64,000 bases of DNA from Belliella buryatensis (lineage in GTDB: Bacteria; Bacteroidota; Bacteroidia; Cytophagales; Cyclobacteriaceae), in assembly GCF_900188245.1 (NCBI RefSeq), contig NZ_FZOK01000016.1, forward strand, positions 1 to 64,000. The letters are read 5' to 3'. Below, piece by piece: positions 63,201 to 64,000 of the stretch. Below the pieces are notes generated by a model. The model saw only the letters and a program-made list of their open reading frames with translations, searched no databases and had not been told where the DNA came from. The translations under genes were made by a program, and so were the position numbers. Numbering within the stretch: the first letter of the stretch is position 1; each line of letters starts with the position of its first letter.

Positions 63201-63309
63201 ACCCAGCTTTTGCTTCTTCGACAGCCACTGACGCACTAACATTAAATGTAAAAATTACACATAATGAAAGAAGTGTAGCTATCCTCAATCGTAAACGTTT
63301 TAAGTTCAT
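60208..63309 (-). CDS. SusC/RagA-type TonB-dependent outer-membrane transporter
   Basis: A 1033-residue protein: signal (residues 1-27), CarboxypepD_reg-like domain (about 43-118, TVRGTVISSTDQQPIPGVTV), a TonB-box/plug start at NEVIVVGYGTQKKSDITGAI, plug to about residue 245 (with GAIYGSRAANGVIIITTKQG), then a 22-strand barrel ending PRPRTMMLGLQVSF. It imports oligosaccharides with SusD using TonB energy. First gene of the arabinose operon; the candidate AraR site lies 162 bp before its ATG. Confidence 0.96.
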   Translation of the reverse strand: MNLKRLRLRIATLLSLCVIFTFNVSASVAVEEAKAGLEAEAQEVTVRGTVISSTDQQPIPGVTVLLKGTTRGVATDLDGSFSISVPSQTSVLVFSFVGYISQEMTVGNQSILNVTLREDISNLNEVIVVGYGTQKKSDITGAISVVDTDEIKKFSTNDVAQMLQGRVSGVQVTSDGQPGAFPSVRIRGISTFGNGQPLYVIDGVPVGTTPRDFNPNDIETMQVLKDASAGAIYGSRAANGVIIITTKQGKKNTPLKVEYNTYVGIDQVWQRIPVLGREDYQMIINEVQRNGNQPLVPANDPNNPRFISDIDTDWQREGLKNGFRQNHNLNFSGGGEYTQYNASIDYFDNKGTLVGNGPNYERYSMRMNTLSEKGRLKVGTSVYYTHSYEDALTFRPDVFPGANPTLIAALVEAIPTMPIYDPNNLGGYGGTEADLQRAISLNVIGVNNMFTGNTTVDRTFATAFGEYQLIDLENHKLSYKLNLNYDRTHARDLAYLPAFRLGFFFNDATSRMDDGHRILSTGLIENTINYKGTFGKHRLDVLAGQMYQETGVINRNGYSENIDINFPVLDNGVNKQASGNEFRSAIASLLGRMNYNYDDRYLLTATIRRDGSSKFSPTNRYGNFPSVALGWNIHNESFITLPSFISDLKMRASYGQLGNANIGDYLYFATINPNVLYNFGGDVVRGSIQTQQVDPNIRWETRTTSNIGFDGALFDGKFEFSAEYYNSKTTDILVSVPIPASTGAAGSPIVNAGSLRNQGFEFQLTYRKMTGDFTFDISANATTLQNEVLSLGGDNQPIFGAGARTIVGLPIGHHFGHKAIGIFQTQEEIDNHAFQSAGTAPGDIKFEDINGDGVIDFAEDRVNLGSGLPTVYYGLNFSGAYKSFDFTIFASGAGGYLINSRQYRAIMLTQDFTNRHEDILQRWTPENPSEVWPRLVAGDPNQNQRDSNREGWLQDGTHLRIQTISVGYKIPRVTGFMTKFQSARVYASVQNPFTFQAYKGYNPDFTSGVFNPGFDFGSFPRPRTMMLGLQVSF

Positions 63310-63810
63310 AAAATTTAGGGTTTATTGAATTTGGGATAAATTTCACTGATTTGAAACAGTTGACTCTCAAAAGCTAATCAGGTTATCATACTATTAGAAT
63401 AACCATCAAGAACTGAGACTTTCCACTATTACAATCGAATATTAGAAATTAAAATTAAAAGTCGCAAATTATTAATTGTATTTTTTACACTATTAAATCA
63501 AAAAAACATTTTAAACACCTTAAAAGCATCTATGATAGATAATCAAAACAGCACAAAAAAAACAACATAACACCTTGTTTATTAATTCATTATATTAAAA
63601 TTCATTGTTAAAAATCTACTAATGAAATTTTTAGCACTTCAATTATAAAAAAATTAGGAATTAAATCTAAGATGTATAATAAATTATAACCTGCTAGAAG
63701 GGTTTTATGCAGTGAAGTGCATTATTAAGTGTCAATATTGAATTTATCAAAATAAATTTACTATCTTTCATTTTAGTTAGCACCCTATAAACCTGAATGA
63801 CCTCATTTTT
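63310..63810. other. Divergent control region between susC and the AraR-like gene
   Basis: About 500 AT-rich bp. It contains the 20-bp candidate operator (63472-63491). On the plus side a weak promoter can be proposed for the regulator: TTG (63738-63740), 21 bp, TATCTTTC (63762-63769). The long distance from operator to susC suggests a 5' leader of well over 100 nt; I saw no strong hairpin in it. No gene is evident. Confidence 0.55.
63472..63491 (-). promoter_or_regulatory. Candidate AraR operator upstream of susC
   Basis: TTAATTGTATTTTTTACACT, identical over all 20 bases to 44928-44947, with the inverted repeat TGTA-N5-TACA. On the minus strand it is followed directly by TAATAATTTG, which is near the -7 consensus, so a bound repressor could block the promoter. 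Confidence 0.65.
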
Positions 63811-64000
63811 ATGAAATATTCAAACCAAACAAGGATCTTAGTAGCAGTGGATTGTATCATTTTCGGATTTGATGGTACGGATTACAAACTCTTATTGATA
63901 CAGAGGGGATTTGCCCCAGAAAGAGAGAAATGGAGTTTGATGGGCGGATTCATTCAAGCAGAGGAATCTGCTGATGAAGCTGCAGAAAGAATCTTACAAC
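63811..64000 (+). CDS. araR: AraR-like NUDIX-domain transcriptional regulator (partial)
   Basis: The first 63 residues of a protein cut by the right edge: MKYSNQTRILVAVDCIIFGF, then YKLLLIQRGFAPEREKWSLM and GGFIQAEESADEAAERIL. This is a NUDIX fold whose box keeps GX5E, but the catalytic REUXEE begins R-I-L, so the catalytic Glu is lost, as in the NrtR/AraR regulator group. In Bacteroidota such AraR proteins sense L-arabinose with the NUDIX domain and bind DNA with a C-terminal winged helix (not in the window). Divergent orientation from susC supports the assignment. Confidence 0.75.
   Translation, partial: MKYSNQTRILVAVDCIIFGFDGTDYKLLLIQRGFAPEREKWSLMGGFIQAEESADEAAERILQ

Noticed and set aside
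1-64000. CRISPR arrays, tRNA, rRNA and classical riboswitches
   Set aside because: I looked through the intergenic regions and saw no regularly spaced repeats, no cloverleaf or CCA-type ends, no rRNA-like blocks and no leader matching a riboswitch I know. A covariance-model search would be needed to exclude small RNAs.

Overview
The window looks like chromosomal DNA of an AT-rich Bacteroidota, most likely a Cytophagales/Cyclobacteriaceae-type bacterium (an Algoriphagus- or Belliella-like organism is my guess). The evidence is a SusC/SusD pair with glycoside hydrolases, a NUDIX-type arabinose regulator, promoters of the TTTG-N19/20-TAnnTTTG type, an alpha/beta-fused 2-oxoacid dehydrogenase E1, DAHP synthase-chorismate mutase fusions, DUF3822, SIMPL, DUF1573 and GSCFA proteins, and very few Shine-Dalgarno sequences. 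I saw no rRNA, tRNA or CRISPR.

Left part (1-31 kb): housekeeping and singletons. The left edge is the end of an ISL3-like insertion sequence that has cut a small gene in two. Then come a GSCFA protein, purL, a GAF/PAS sensor lacking an ATPase domain, the fused E1, alanine dehydrogenase, a GH3-like protein coupled to a LysE exporter, a YggS-DUF423-PBP4-S66 peptidase-SGNH run, CDGSH, a baeRF3-like protein, DUF1573, a RecD-like helicase, NUDIX hydrolases, DUF3822-coaD, pyrE, an M20 peptidase, SIMPL and a class C beta-lactamase-like hydrolase.

Middle (31-43 kb): a minus-strand aromatic amino acid operon, DAHP synthase/chorismate mutase - aroB - aroA - (VapBC-like antitoxin and toxin stub) - pheA - aminotransferase - tyrA. 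It is preceded by what looks like a complete ribosome-mediated attenuator: a promoter, a 31-codon leader peptide with 8 Phe/Tyr among 9 consecutive residues, a 10-bp antiterminator and a 14-bp intrinsic terminator. This is the most striking feature of the window. A second DAHP synthase/chorismate mutase, proline dehydrogenase and lysS follow.

Right part (43-64 kb): a small Cys-containing exported peptide with a propeller-type lipoprotein, then an arabinan/arabinoside utilisation locus. One long minus-strand unit runs susC - susD - GH43 - GH51 - GH43 - GH127 - GH51 - araB - araD - galM. A plus-strand GH43 lies at the far end, and a divergent AraR-like NUDIX regulator is cut by the right edge. 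An identical 20-bp sequence with a TGTA-N5-TACA core lies upstream of susC and of the lone GH43, and is the best candidate operator. SusCD would import arabino-oligosaccharides, the hydrolases release arabinose, GalM interconverts anomers, and AraB and AraD pass ribulose to xylulose 5-phosphate. The isomerase AraA is not in the window. Two related inverted-repeat elements sit in this locus: a short empty one, and a longer one carrying a four-helix-bundle gene with an early in-frame stop.
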